Shown here piece after piece: positions 47,916-55,764 of a stretch of DNA of 55,764 nucleotides. The stretch spans positions 1 through 55,764 of the forward strand of contig JABFRT010000045.1 in assembly GCA_013141015.1 (NCBI GenBank). The letters run 5' to 3'. Position 1 is the stretch's first letter. Every line of letters begins with the position of its first letter. The position numbers and the translations under genes were made by a program. The notes under the pieces were generated by a model that saw only the letters and a list, made by a program, of their open reading frames with translations, was not told the origin of the DNA and ran no database searches. Source of the DNA: Hyphomicrobium sp. (GTDB lineage Bacteria > Pseudomonadota > Alphaproteobacteria > Rhizobiales > Hyphomicrobiaceae).

Positions 47916-48702
47916 CGAGGGTCAGGGCCGCGTTCGACACCGGCAGTCCGGTCCTCGACACTGGGCAGTACCCGGTTCCTGCCGGCGCGATCGCGCCCAC
48001 CTCCAACCGCGCGCGGTCGGTCACGGTGGTGTTCTCCAACACCGTGAGCTTCACGCCTGGCCAGTTGGCGCCGCCGGTCTTCTTGCACTGGATCGTGGCG
48101 GACACGTACGAGCCCGCCGGTAGCGTGTAGTCGATGATGTCGCCGGACTCCACGATGGCCCCCACGCGGTCGAGCGTGACGGTACCGATCGAGGTCAAGG
48201 ACATCAGCGACAACGGCTCGCTCGGGCCGTTCGGATCCGGGTAGTCGGTGAGGGTGACCACGACGTGCCCGGTCTCTCCGGCGAAGTCGTCCACTCCGAT
48301 CACGTCGCACTTCACCGCCGGCGGCCACGCCGCGGCGCCGGTGGTGCCCGGGTGGATGCCGGTGGTGGACGGGGCGAGGTAGGCGAGCCCGAGGCCAACA
48401 CGCCCACTCGCGGAGTCGCTCAACACGACGCAGTTCACGTACGGCGTGGCCACGCCGCCGGACATGTAGGTCCACGGGACCCACGTGCCGCCGGGCCCTG
48501 CCGCGAGGGCGGGCCAGACGACCTGGTCACCGTAGAACGGGCACAGGTCCGCATCCTCACCGGAGCAGTCGATCACGCCGATCGAGTGCCCGATCGTCGT
48601 GCCGGGTCCCGTGGTCGACCTGATCGGCCACGAGCTGACGGTCTGGTTGTAGGTGCCCGCGTAGGAAGCGAGCGCGAGGAACATCAGGAAGATCTTGGTC
48701 AT
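47905..48702 (-). CDS. Secreted protein with signal peptide
   Basis: A 265-residue protein with an N-terminal signal (MTKIFLMFLALASYAGTYNQ) and a long beta-rich, Thr/Gly-rich mature part with few cysteines (VIDCSGEDADLCPF). GAAGGAG lies before ATG 48702. It is the terminal gene of the leftward unit and convergent with the late operon. Expected outside the cytoplasm; a role in surface change or exclusion is only a guess. Confidence 0.6.
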   Translation of the reverse strand: MTKIFLMFLALASYAGTYNQTVSSWPIRSTTGPGTTIGHSIGVIDCSGEDADLCPFYGDQVVWPALAAGPGGTWVPWTYMSGGVATPYVNCVVLSDSASGRVGLGLAYLAPSTTGIHPGTTGAAAWPPAVKCDVIGVDDFAGETGHVVVTLTDYPDPNGPSEPLSLMSLTSIGTVTLDRVGAIVESGDIIDYTLPAGSYVSATIQCKKTGGANWPGVKLTVLENTTVTDRARLEVGAIAPAGTGYCPVSRTGLPVSNAALTLVRE

Positions 48703-48720
48703 GCCGTCTCCTTCTTGTTG

Positions 48721-49032
48721 TCAGGGGGCCACGGTGGAGCAACCGTTCGGCGCGTACTTGTCTGCCCATCCGCAGGTCCCGTTGCAGCCCGCTGCGCAGT
48801 TGTCCGCGTCCTTGACGCACGACTGGATGAAGCACCTGGCGCCAGCGGACCCTGAACTCAGCGCGCAGGCGAGTCGCGAGTAACCGCACTGCCAGCTGCA
48901 GTCGGATGAGAACTCATCCCCCGTGCAGTAGTCCGAGTTGTCCTCCCAGTCCGCGTCGTCGGTTGCGATGTCCTTGTCGCCGATGGTGGGGCAGCCCACC
49001 ACCGAGACCATCAAGATCGAAAGCCAGCGCAT
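48721..49032 (-). CDS. Cysteine-rich lipoprotein
   Basis: A 103-residue protein starting MRWLSILMVSVVGCPTIGDK; VVGC fits a lipobox, so the mature protein would begin at Cys14 with a lipid anchor. After an acidic linker come about ten cysteines (CSWQCGYSRLAC; CFIQSC; CAAGCNGTCGWAD), likely disulfide-bonded outside. AGGAG precedes ATG 49032. Lipoproteins in phages often block superinfection. Confidence 0.65.
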   Translation of the reverse strand: MRWLSILMVSVVGCPTIGDKDIATDDADWEDNSDYCTGDEFSSDCSWQCGYSRLACALSSGSAGARCFIQSCVKDADNCAAGCNGTCGWADKYAPNGCSTVAP

Positions 49033-49553
49033 CAGCTCTCCTGCTTGTTGATGCTGCCCCACAGCTCTACTGCTGCGCGCAGCCGCTCGTCATCGAACCC
49101 AGTTCCGAACCTCGTGTATACCACCCGAGGCTCCAGGGCGCGAACGTTCTCCTCGTCCTCGAGGACGATGAACTTTCCGAAGTCGGCCGGCCGATTTGAC
49201 TTCAGCCAGGCCGAGATCTCGTCCGATCGCTTCACGATTGCGGACATCTTTCGCGGGCGGAGGCTGGGCGTCTCCCCCACAACCTCTGCGTCCAACCCGT
49301 TGGCCTCCAGCACAAACCTGTAACCGTCCATGCACCGCTCGTCCCGCCACCCGGTCGACAGGACGACCTCTGCTCCGCCCATCTCCGTCGCCAGCGCCTG
49401 GACGTTCTTGACCAGTGCAGGCTCGATGAGATGCCCCAGCCCGATCGGCGGGGTCCCGGCCAGCCAGTGCTGCCGCCCCAGGCCTCCGGCGCGGTCGTAG
49501 GACGCCGCGATGATGATGACGCCGTCGAAGTCGAGGAAGATGACTGGTTTCAT
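49032..49553 (-). CDS. HAD-like phosphatase/nucleotidase domain protein
   Basis: A 173-residue protein beginning MKPVIFLDFDGVIIIA, the HAD motif I (DxD as DFD), then VVLSTGWRDERCMDG (motif II Ser/Thr) and a closing FIVLEDEENVRALEP (motif IV acidic pair). This is the small HAD type found in many phages, possibly a 5'-nucleotidase or nucleic-acid end phosphatase. ATG 49553 overlaps the upstream stop. Confidence 0.78.
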   Translation of the reverse strand: MKPVIFLDFDGVIIIAASYDRAGGLGRQHWLAGTPPIGLGHLIEPALVKNVQALATEMGGAEVVLSTGWRDERCMDGYRFVLEANGLDAEVVGETPSLRPRKMSAIVKRSDEISAWLKSNRPADFGKFIVLEDEENVRALEPRVVYTRFGTGFDDERLRAAVELWGSINKQES

Positions 49554-49756
49554 GGCACACACGTCCAGAAGTGGTCGTCGCCCTCGACGCAGGTGCCCGT
49601 CTCGCACGGGTGATCGGCGTCGCACTGCGAGCACACGCCCGCGTTGCAGGCCGGAGCGAACTCTGGCCACACCGCCTCGCACCACTCGTCCGTCGAGCAG
49701 GTCAGCGCCTCGAACGGCAGCCTCCCGCACGCGAACAGCATAATCATCAGCATCAT
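49550..49756 (-). CDS. Small cysteine-rich lipoprotein
   Basis: A 68-residue protein with start MMLMIMLFACGRLPFEALTC; the FACG fits a lipobox. The mature part holds many cysteines (CSTDEWCEAVW; CNAGVCSQCDADHPC; CVEGDDHFWTC). This style of short secreted Cys-rich module is frequent in myxobacterial proteomes. GGAGGG is directly before the first ATG, so one of the next in-frame ATGs may be used. Confidence 0.58.
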   Translation of the reverse strand: MMLMIMLFACGRLPFEALTCSTDEWCEAVWPEFAPACNAGVCSQCDADHPCETGTCVEGDDHFWTCVP

Positions 49757-50358
49757 CCCTCCTTCGATGTCTGGAGTTCTTTTAGCCGCTTGACTTCCGG
49801 CAAGAGGGCCTCGACCAGCTGCTTCTGGGTCGTTCGGCGGGTGAAGTTCAGGCCGCAACTTACGCTGGCGCCCCGTCCGAAAGCGGGCCGAATCGTGAGG
49901 ACAGCACTCATGGCGCTCGGGTCTCCTCCGAACGTGATCCCGCCCCAGCGTGGGAGCCAGTGGTCGATGGTCAGCCGGTCCACAGCCTTGCGGGCGATCT
50001 CTCGCCATCGCCACTGCCATCCCTCGAACAGCAACTCGCCTGGAACCCCCCGGAGGACGGACCACGTCTCGTTTGAGACCCTGCACGTTCCTTTTCCGCC
50101 GATCTCTCGGAGCAGCAAGCTGGGGTCCCGGCCGTCGCTCCACGTCTCCACCACCCGGCCCAGGGTGAATGGGTCGGGGGAGTAGGAGAGCGAGAGCGTC
50201 GCGCCCCTCACGATGTCTCCGACCACGATCCTCTCCCATGGGGTGCTGTACCATCCGGACCGCGCCGTCCCGATCATGGACTCCGCCGAGTTCGGGTCGT
50301 GGGCCGCGTAGATGGCGATCGTGGACAGCAGCCGGTGCCTGTCGTCGACCCACTTCAT
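49753..50358 (-). CDS. Hypothetical protein
   Basis: A 201-residue protein of unknown family. It begins MKWVDDRHRLLSTIAIYAAH and has basic/aromatic ELLFEGWQWRWREIARKAVD in the middle and a helical Lys-rich C-terminus. ATG 50358 overlaps the SLOG gene stop (ATGA). Confidence 0.6.
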   Translation of the reverse strand: MKWVDDRHRLLSTIAIYAAHDPNSAESMIGTARSGWYSTPWERIVVGDIVRGATLSLSYSPDPFTLGRVVETWSDGRDPSLLLREIGGKGTCRVSNETWSVLRGVPGELLFEGWQWRWREIARKAVDRLTIDHWLPRWGGITFGGDPSAMSAVLTIRPAFGRGASVSCGLNFTRRTTQKQLVEALLPEVKRLKELQTSKEG

Positions 50359-50762
50359 GGCGACACCACGAGACGCGCCGCCGGGGCCCCGAAGCGGAGC
50401 TCGACCTTCACCACGGGGATGGCGGCCGCCAGCGCGCGGGTGGTACAGTCACGCGTACCGTTCCCGCCAGGGAAGGAAACCAGGAGCAGCGCACCGGCGT
50501 CGACCATCGCCTGGTTGCGCCTGTGCCCTGCGTAGCCCCGGTACCTGGACCAGTCCGACCCGTCCACCTTGTGGATCTCGGGCCGCGGCAGGCCCCGCGC
50601 GACCGCCCAGCGGTTCGCCAGGGTGTCGGCACCCCGGGCCCCGCCGTGGACCAGCAGGAAGTCTCCGACGAGGCGACGGATTCCGTCCAGCCCGAACGCC
50701 ACCAGCCCCGCGTCGGTCAGGTCCCTCCCGCCAGTCACGATCACCCTCGGGAACGCGATCAT
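50355..50762 (-). CDS. DUF2493 (SLOG-type) protein
   Basis: A 135-residue Rossmann-like SLOG protein. VIVTGGRDLTDAGLV opens the nucleotide-binding core, then DFLLVHGGARGADTLANRWA and MVDAGALLLVSFPGGNGTRD, all classic DUF2493 motifs. SLOG domains bind nucleotides such as NAD-derived ligands. Close to the macro-domain gene, a role in sensing or removing nucleotide signals is plausible. Confidence 0.82.
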   Translation of the reverse strand: MIAFPRVIVTGGRDLTDAGLVAFGLDGIRRLVGDFLLVHGGARGADTLANRWAVARGLPRPEIHKVDGSDWSRYRGYAGHRRNQAMVDAGALLLVSFPGGNGTRDCTTRALAAAIPVVKVELRFGAPAARLVVSP

Positions 50763-51154
50763 CAGCGCTCCCGGAAGGGGCGGAGGGCCGCCTCGAGCGC
50801 GGCCAGGTCCTTCGTGTCGAAGCGGCTGGCCTGGAACGGCCCCCACGGGAGCCCCCGCTGTACGTCCCCGATCAGCTCGCGGATCCGCTTCACCAGGTCC
50901 ATCCGCCCCACCTCCTCCTCGTTCTCGACGAAGATCTTCGCGTTCTCGACGCGGATGGTCCCGAACCGAGGGAAGTCCGGGCCCCAGTTCTCGCCGGGCG
51001 GCGGGGGCTCCTTCAGCACGAGGCCGGACACCACCTTCCCAGGCTGCACGACCCACGCGCTGGTGATGACGTCGTCGACGACGATCGCGACCTTCATCCC
51101 GCGCTTCAGCAGCCGCGCGCGGTCGCGGCCCTCGAACGACATCTTCACGCTCAT
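50762..51154 (-). CDS. Hypothetical protein
   Basis: A 130-residue protein beginning MSVKMSFEGRDRARLLKRGM. A strand-rich start (KVAIVVDDVITSAWVV) and a helical C-terminus. It lies between the SLOG and macro-domain genes, overlapping both, so the three are probably co-translated. Function unknown. Confidence 0.58.
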   Translation of the reverse strand: MSVKMSFEGRDRARLLKRGMKVAIVVDDVITSAWVVQPGKVVSGLVLKEPPPPGENWGPDFPRFGTIRVENAKIFVENEEEVGRMDLVKRIRELIGDVQRGLPWGPFQASRFDTKDLAALEAALRPFRER

Positions 51155-51585
51155 TGCTCACCCCTGTTGTGGATGATCACGTTGAACCCGGCGCTCTCCA
51201 GGTGCTGGTACACCAGCGGGCGCACGCTCGACCAGTCGAGGCCGCCCCGTCCACATCCGATCCTGGGCATCGACACGTCGCCGGTGAACGGCTGGCTCGC
51301 GAGCCAGGCCAGGCAGCTGTTCACGTAGTCCAGGGTCGAGTCGTGGTACCAGGCCTTCTTCGTGGCCACCAGCACCAGGTTCTGGCCGCCGGTGGGGTTG
51401 TTGATCACCAGGCCCTGCCGCGGCCCGAGGCGGCCCTGGTGGCAGGCGGTGATGTACGGCCCCACGCACCACGGGAACCGCCTCTTCGCCTCGAGCGCCA
51501 CGCCGGCGCCCATCACCCCCATCGTGTTGACGGGGACCACGATCCTGCGGGCCTGCCACAGGTCCGCGCTCGTCTCCGAGATCAT
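51151..51585 (-). CDS. Macro-domain protein
   Basis: A 144-residue macro domain. IVVPVNTMGVMGAGVALEAKRRFP (about residues 15-38) is the ligand-binding signature, followed by VLVATKKAWYHDS and MPRIGCGRGGLDWSSVRPLV, the second loop with GCGxGGLxW. Such domains bind ADP-ribose and may hydrolyse ADP-ribosyl adducts or its 1''-phosphate. In a phage this could oppose ADP-ribose or NAD-linked defence. Confidence 0.88.
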   Translation of the reverse strand: MISETSADLWQARRIVVPVNTMGVMGAGVALEAKRRFPWCVGPYITACHQGRLGPRQGLVINNPTGGQNLVLVATKKAWYHDSTLDYVNSCLAWLASQPFTGDVSMPRIGCGRGGLDWSSVRPLVYQHLESAGFNVIIHNRGEQ

Positions 51586-52421
51586 CGACTCCTCCCAACG
51601 ATCAGAAGTTCAGGGGCCTGGGCGGCGGAGCGACCGGCACCGATCGAGCGCCGGACGTTCATCGGCCGGAGTTCCCAGTAGTCCTCCGAGTACAGCTCGC
51701 GGACGAACGGCGTGTCGTGGTTCGAGACCACAACCTTTACGCCCCTCTGCACGGCCTCCAAGGCCCGGGCCGCCAACGCGCGGTGCTCATCGACGCCGAA
51801 CCTGGCCCCGGTGTAGCTGGTGAAGCTGGTGCTGTTCAGCGGGGCGTACGGGGGGTCGAGGTACATCCAGTCGCCTCCGCATTCGTCGAATGTGTACGCG
51901 TCGATGGCGCTGTTCGAATTGATCAGGGTGTCGCGGAGGGCGGCGGCGGCACACGCGATCGCCGCCCTGGGCGGCAGCGACAACTGCTTGTAGGAGCCCT
52001 TGGGGACGTTGAAGTCCCCACTTTTGTTCTCCCGGTACAGCCCGTTGAAGCAGGCCCGGTTCAGCCAGATGAACCTGACCGACTGCTCAAAGCTTGGAGC
52101 TAGCTTGGAATCCTGGTTGTACTTCTCCCGGATCTCGTAGTACGAGTTGGCCCACCCAGGCCCGGACGGCATGAGACTCAGCCCGTTCGATACCTGGTGT
52201 GGCATCATTCTGACCGATTGGAACAGGGAGGCCAGCCTAAAGTTCGAATCGGAAAGGCTCGCGTCCGAGATCAGGCCCTTCGCCTTGAGCCCAAAGAACA
52301 CGGCGCCGGAGCCGAGGAACGGCTCGTGGTAGACCCCGCTGCACTTGTCTGGGCCGAACGCGGCGGCGATCTCTCCTACCAACGCCGACTTCCCGCCAGC
52401 CCACTTCAGAAACGGCTTCAA
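51582..52421 (-). CDS. dam: DNA adenine methyltransferase (Dam family)
   Basis: A 279-residue D12-class enzyme. (M)KPFLKWAGGKSAL (motif X), YHEPFLGSGAVFFGL (motif I), FIWLNRACFNGLYRENKSGDFNVP (family core) and DWMYLDPPYAP (motif IV DPPY) are in order. It transfers a methyl group to adenine N6, perhaps at GATC. TTG start in a TTGA overlap. It probably protects phage DNA or modulates its expression. Confidence 0.93.
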   Translation of the reverse strand: MKPFLKWAGGKSALVGEIAAAFGPDKCSGVYHEPFLGSGAVFFGLKAKGLISDASLSDSNFRLASLFQSVRMMPHQVSNGLSLMPSGPGWANSYYEIREKYNQDSKLAPSFEQSVRFIWLNRACFNGLYRENKSGDFNVPKGSYKQLSLPPRAAIACAAAALRDTLINSNSAIDAYTFDECGGDWMYLDPPYAPLNSTSFTSYTGARFGVDEHRALAARALEAVQRGVKVVVSNHDTPFVRELYSEDYWELRPMNVRRSIGAGRSAAQAPELLIVGRSR

Positions 52422-52816
52422 ACGCTCTCCCACCGCGCAGCCATGCCTGGCTGCTTGTTCGTGTTGCGGACCAGGCCCCCGGCCGCGAGGGCCGACATGA
52501 GGGCCGATACGTCGTCGGGGTCGTGCTCCAACCCCGCGCTGATGTCCCCGCTCGTGCACGGGCCGTTCTTGCGGACCCACGAGAGGAGCCTCCGCGCCCT
52601 GGCGTCGGGCTCGTCGGAGCACAGGTCGCACCAGGTCACGCCGTTGTACTCGGTGTGGGCCACCTCGGGGTGGGGGCACACCGGCACCCGGGCCGGCGGC
52701 GGAGGCAGGGGGCCAGCCCGGCGCTCGAGGGAGCGCAGGGCCAGCATCTGGATCTCCGGCGGCAGAGAGCGGATCTCGACCCACCTCCGCGCCGCGTACT
52801 GATCCCTGAAGTTCAC
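52418..52816 (-). CDS. Hypothetical zinc-binding/winged-helix-like protein
   Basis: A 132-residue protein. The central CPHPEVAHTEYNGVTWCDLC gives a likely zinc site; after it RRLLSWVRKNGPCTSGDISAG and DDVSALMSALAAGGLVRNTN look like a winged helix. GTG overlaps the exonuclease stop (GTGA). Perhaps a DNA-binding regulator. Confidence 0.6.
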   Translation of the reverse strand: MNFRDQYAARRWVEIRSLPPEIQMLALRSLERRAGPLPPPPARVPVCPHPEVAHTEYNGVTWCDLCSDEPDARARRLLSWVRKNGPCTSGDISAGLEHDPDDVSALMSALAAGGLVRNTNKQPGMAARWESV

Positions 52817-53496
52817 TCCAACCTCCACCCGCGGGCCTCGAGGAGGCGCGCGAAGACTCGTCCGAGGCACACAACGTCGTCGTGGCAGTGGAAGGCCACC
52901 GCGTCCCACCCGCCCGTAAGCCACATCCCAGGCGCGTCCTTTCCGGCCACCTGCGGCGGGCGCTGGATGCCAATGAGGGCGGCGAGCCTGTCCAGGGTCG
53001 GCATGCCCCTCCGGTTCCCCTTCGTGATGGCTGGCGGCGCCCACGCGGGCTCGCCTGTGTCGATCAGCTTCCCCGACCACGGCTTGGGCTGCCAGAAGGA
53101 CTCGGCCAACGACGGCAGGTTGTGGTGGATCGCCCGCGCGCGGACGAATCCGAAGTCGAACCCGTTCCCGTTGTGGGCCACGATCGGGCCGTGGTCTCCG
53201 TCGAGGTACGCGCCGAGCCTGACCAGGAGGTCGAACTCTGACACCTCGGCTCTGGGGTCTTCGGCGGCGGCAACCACCGCGGTGTCTTCGGCGACCACTT
53301 CGAGGGAATCCGGGCTGGCCGACCAGGTGATGGCCGACCAGCACGTGATCATCCCGTCGTACGGGCAGAGGGAGTAGTCAGACGCGTGTGTCTTCACCCA
53401 CTCCAGGTCCGGGAACCCAGAGCCGGGCCCGACACACAGGTCCCACCACTTTGGACCTCCAGTGCAGGTCTCGATGTCGAAGGTGGTGAAGATCAT
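52813..53496 (-). CDS. DnaQ-like 3'-5' exonuclease
   Basis: A 227-residue DEDD exonuclease. Exo I is TTFDIET (about residue 7), Exo II is IVAHNGNGFDFGFVRARA (about 103-120), and Exo III is AFHCHDDVVCLGRVF (about 200). The set gives the four metal-binding acidic residues. It may proofread or trim DNA ends in replication and recombination with SSB and Erf. Confidence 0.85.
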   Translation of the reverse strand: MIFTTFDIETCTGGPKWWDLCVGPGSGFPDLEWVKTHASDYSLCPYDGMITCWSAITWSASPDSLEVVAEDTAVVAAAEDPRAEVSEFDLLVRLGAYLDGDHGPIVAHNGNGFDFGFVRARAIHHNLPSLAESFWQPKPWSGKLIDTGEPAWAPPAITKGNRRGMPTLDRLAALIGIQRPPQVAGKDAPGMWLTGGWDAVAFHCHDDVVCLGRVFARLLEARGWRLE

Positions 53497-53499
53497 CGA

Positions 53500-53985
53500 C
53501 TAGAACGGGATGTCGTCGTCGGGGCCGTAGGCGGGCCCCCGGGGGGCTGCCTTCGGGGCAGGCTTCGAGCCGCCCTTCTGGGCCTGCTTCGAGCCGCCCT
53601 TCTGGGCCTGCTTCGGGGCCGGGCGCTCCTGCTCCTGCTCGTGCTCCTGGCCGTCGGCGCGGGGCGACAGGAACCCGACCTCGTCGGCGAGGATCTCGGT
53701 CATGTACTTCTTGACGCCCTCGGAGTCCGTCCAGCTCCGGTAGGAGATCCGACCCCGAACGGAGATCTTGCTCCCCTTCCGCTGGAAGCGGGCCACGTTC
53801 TCCGCCACCTTCCCGAAGCACACCACACGGTGCCAGTCGGTGACCTCGACCCACTCGTCGTCCTTCTTCTGGCGACTCGACGTCGCCAAGTTGAGGTTGG
53901 TCACGACCATCCCGCCGCCGGACGTCCGGGTCTCCGGGTCCGCGCCGAGGTTTCCGACCAGGATCACGATGTTCATGCTGCTCAT
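53500..53985 (-). CDS. ssb: Single-stranded DNA-binding protein
   Basis: A 161-residue SSB. The OB fold starts MNIVILVGNLGADPETRTSG and has VVTNLNLATSSRQ, TDWHRVVCFGKVAENVARFQ and KISVRGRISYRSW. A Lys/Gln-rich tail with tandem KQAQKGGS units leads to the acidic DDDIPF tip that recruits partner proteins. GGAG precedes ATG 53985; ATG 53976 is the alternative. It coats ssDNA for replication and Erf-mediated annealing. Confidence 0.95.
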   Translation of the reverse strand: MSSMNIVILVGNLGADPETRTSGGGMVVTNLNLATSSRQKKDDEWVEVTDWHRVVCFGKVAENVARFQRKGSKISVRGRISYRSWTDSEGVKKYMTEILADEVGFLSPRADGQEHEQEQERPAPKQAQKGGSKQAQKGGSKPAPKAAPRGPAYGPDDDIPF

Positions 53986-54425
53986 CACCACTCCAATGTA
54001 TCGCCGAAGATCGGCTTCTTTGTTTCCCTTTCCCACGACTCTCTCAACTTTGCTGTCGGTACCGGAACCGGCCAGATGTCCGACCAGCGCCGTCCGTCAG
54101 CCCCCACCTTCTCGTCCAGCCACCCCTCGATGGTCTGGACCCACTTGGCCCACCCGCACGCTGGGTGGACCGCCTCCTGCTCGTACCGGAACACTCCGCT
54201 CTGCCTGATGTGGAGCCTGTCTGCCAGGTCCTTCGCGGTGCGGCCTACCCACACCCTGGCTTCCCTCAGCTCCTCCCTCGTCCAACCTTCGTGGACCTCG
54301 AGGCGCTGGCACACGCTACGCTCGGCTCTGGACTCCCTGTCGTCCTCGAGGTCACTTTTCGAGGGGCCCTTCCTCCTCCGGGCCTTTCCTGGCGCCGGAG
54401 GCACGTTGGGGGACAGCCCGCTCAA
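53985..54425 (-). CDS. HTH regulator (XRE-like)
   Basis: A 146-residue protein. The N-terminal part is basic; residues about 60-105 (ELREARVWVGRTAKDLADRLHI, then RQSGVFRYEQEAVHPA) resemble an XRE-type helix-turn-helix with recognition helix near RQSGVFRYE. TTG 54425 overlaps the Erf stop and its TGA overlaps the SSB start. It may regulate the leftward unit. A damaged partial copy lies at 1-281. Confidence 0.68.
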   Translation of the reverse strand: MSGLSPNVPPAPGKARRRKGPSKSDLEDDRESRAERSVCQRLEVHEGWTREELREARVWVGRTAKDLADRLHIRQSGVFRYEQEAVHPACGWAKWVQTIEGWLDEKVGADGRRWSDIWPVPVPTAKLRESWERETKKPIFGDTLEW

Positions 54426-55461
54426 CTGTCACCGTCGCGGGCGTCTCCGGGCTCACCTTCTTCGAGGAGCGCAGAGGCCTCGGCGCGGATGCTCTCCAGC
54501 TCCGCCACCACGGCCGCCTCGAACTCGTCGATCTGGACGCCGCGCAACCAGCGAAGGTTTCGCTCGGACTTCAGCATCGCTCGGGTTCCGATGTCCTTCA
54601 GGGAGGCGGTGCCGTACCACGACGAGCACAAAAGCCTGCGAGACGTCTCGATGCTGGTCAGCATCGCGGTGCGCTCGCCGTCGTCCGGTAGGTCCGCCTT
54701 GCTGGGGGTGGGGTGCAGGGCGCCCCACTTGGCGAAGAAGGCCGCGCGGAAGCTGTCGCGCAGCTTCCCGATTTCCGCGTCGACGCGCTCCGCGGCCGAC
54801 ACGTACCACTCGATCGTCTTCACGAGCTTCGGTAGGGGATAGTCGCTCGGCGCATCGCCCTTCGTGGGGTCCTTTCCCAGGATCGCGGCGTGGTACCACC
54901 TCACGGTGTCCGGGTCGAGGCCGGACTGACGAGCCAGCGCCTCGAACGCCGCTGCGCCAGCCGGGGTCTCGTCGGCCTCGACCTCGTCATCTGCATCGGT
55001 CTCGACCTCGTCCTCGACGACCTCGTCCTCGACGACGACTTCGGCCTCCTCGAACCGCTCCGGGTCGTTTCCGGTCGGGATCAGGAACGTGTTGCGGAGT
55101 GCGTACTTCATCGCGCCGGTGAGCGCCTTGTAGGCGCCCTTGTCCTCGGGATCGATTCCGCATCCAGGGACCTTCACCGTCATCGTCTCGCCGCTCACGT
55201 GGAGCAGCCGGTAGGTCATGATGATGTCGGTGCGCCACTGGGCGGCGCCCTTCGCCGTCGGGCTGTGGGGGGACCGTCTGCCGCTCGCAGTCGGTCGGGA
55301 ACATCGCGAGCCCGTTCGCGATCATCGTCGCGGGCCCGCAGGGGCCAGGATGTCACTCATCCGAGGCGTAGTTGTACCCGAAGTGCTTGTTCTTCGCGCC
55401 GTCTCCCGGACGTACCTGGCCTTGTCCATCACGGCCACGAGGGCCTTCGCAGTTCCGACAT
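54422..55461 (-). CDS. erf: Erf-family single-strand annealing recombinase (right copy, 5' frameshifted)
   Basis: Right-end copy of the gene annotated at 278-1310. From about 55219 to the stop it is uninterrupted (265 residues: MTYRLLHVSGETMTVKVPGC through the acidic stretch to a helical C-terminus EAAVVAELESIRAEASALLE). Between 55260 and 55461 several indels break the frame, while the other copy is intact there. Combining both halves gives the true protein. It anneals single strands in recombination, working with SSB, exonuclease and resolvase. Confidence 0.85.
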
Positions 55462-55522
55462 CATGCCCCGTCCGACGACTGTTTTCTCGATGATTCCACC
55501 ATCACTCGTGGTGGAGAACCCG

Positions 55523-55764
55523 TCAACTATCCAACAGAACTTTCGACATCAGGAACGCAAAAAACGCGCTCCTTCCTCCCAGATGCTGGGTTCCACATGT
55601 CCTTTGTCGGCGCTTCGCGTCGCGGACGGCACCCGATCCCCGCCTCGATCCCACTGGGCGAGGACCGGGTATGGGTCGTGGCCGGCAGCGCGCAGGATCT
55701 CGTCCAGCCTCGACGGGTAGACGCCGATGCAGCGCTTGTCCTCGGTAGTCTTCGCGCGGCGGAC
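55523..55764 (-). pseudogene. Duplicate 3' end of the DUF927 gene
   Basis: Copy of 1373-1609, the C-terminal part of the DUF927 helicase gene, cut by the window end. Extra bases near 55558, 55605 and 55630-55650 shift its frame. It is not a separate gene. Confidence 0.8.

Larger units (their letters stand above)
54151..55764. repeat. Right copy of terminal direct repeat
   Basis: Matches 4-1609; see that entry. This copy has the intact HTH and Erf C-terminal frames but indels in 55260-55470 and 55620-55660 that break the Erf N-terminus and the DUF927 end. Confidence 0.93.

Noticed and set aside
1-55764. Integrase, transposase or insertion sequence
   Set aside because: No reading frame shows recombinase or transposase motifs and no IS-type terminal inverted repeats were seen; Mu-like similarity is limited to the baseplate.

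Overview
The window is a nearly complete genome of a GC-rich, contractile-tailed (myovirus-type) bacteriophage. About 1.6 kb at the right end (from about 54151) repeats the left end (4-1609), so the unique genome is about 54.15 kb. The two copies differ by many single-base indels, which looks like an untrimmed overlap of a circular or circularly permuted long-read assembly. Several other frameshifts have the same look. No integrase, excisionase or lysogeny module is visible. Very high GC, GTG and TTG starts, and phage-encoded cysteine-rich lipoproteins suggest a high-GC Gram-negative host, possibly a myxobacterium-like lineage, but the host is not determined.

Layout. (1) A leftward unit starts near 16211, runs to position 1 and, on a circular map, continues from about 54150 down to 47905. 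Its genes mostly overlap by ATGA, GTGA or TTGA. It holds small paralogous accessory genes, a tandem-repeat-expanded C5 cytosine methyltransferase, tRNA-Arg(CCU), a pentapeptide-repeat protein, ThyX, a DUF4031-HD fusion, a RecU-like resolvase, an SF2 helicase, an AEP-like primase, a DUF927 ATPase, an Erf-type recombinase, a DNA-binding regulator, SSB, a DnaQ-like exonuclease, Dam, a macro-domain protein, a SLOG (DUF2493) protein, a HAD-like protein and secreted or lipoprotein genes. (2) At 16212-16850 is a divergent intergenic region with inverted sets of TCCTCCCCAC repeats and an AT-rich tract, the best origin or control-region candidate. (3) At 16851-21761 is a mixed accessory block with two copies of a structured 5' leader and a DUF2829 (Tad2-like) protein. 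(4) At 21758-24662 the large terminase and portal are encoded leftward. (5) From a divergent promoter region near 24700 a rightward late operon runs to 47915: DUF2213 protease/scaffold, decoration protein, DUF2184 major capsid protein, connectors, DUF3383 sheath, DUF3277 tube, tail-assembly chaperone with a -1 frameshift, tape measure, Mu/Pam3-type baseplate, tail fibres (one with an SGNH/SASA esterase domain, one with collagen repeats), membrane proteins that may include the holin, and an SxGC enzyme that may be the endolysin.

How it fits together: the leftward unit supplies replication, recombination, nucleotide metabolism and probable counter-defence; the rightward unit builds the virion and lyses the cell. 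The most interesting non-standard signals are the paired hairpin leaders at 17651-17720 and 19443-19513, the in-frame 132-bp tandem array inside the methyltransferase, the textbook -1 frameshift site at 32619, the putative origin, and a set of proteins (Tad2-like, macro, SLOG) that suggests interference with NAD-derived defence signals.
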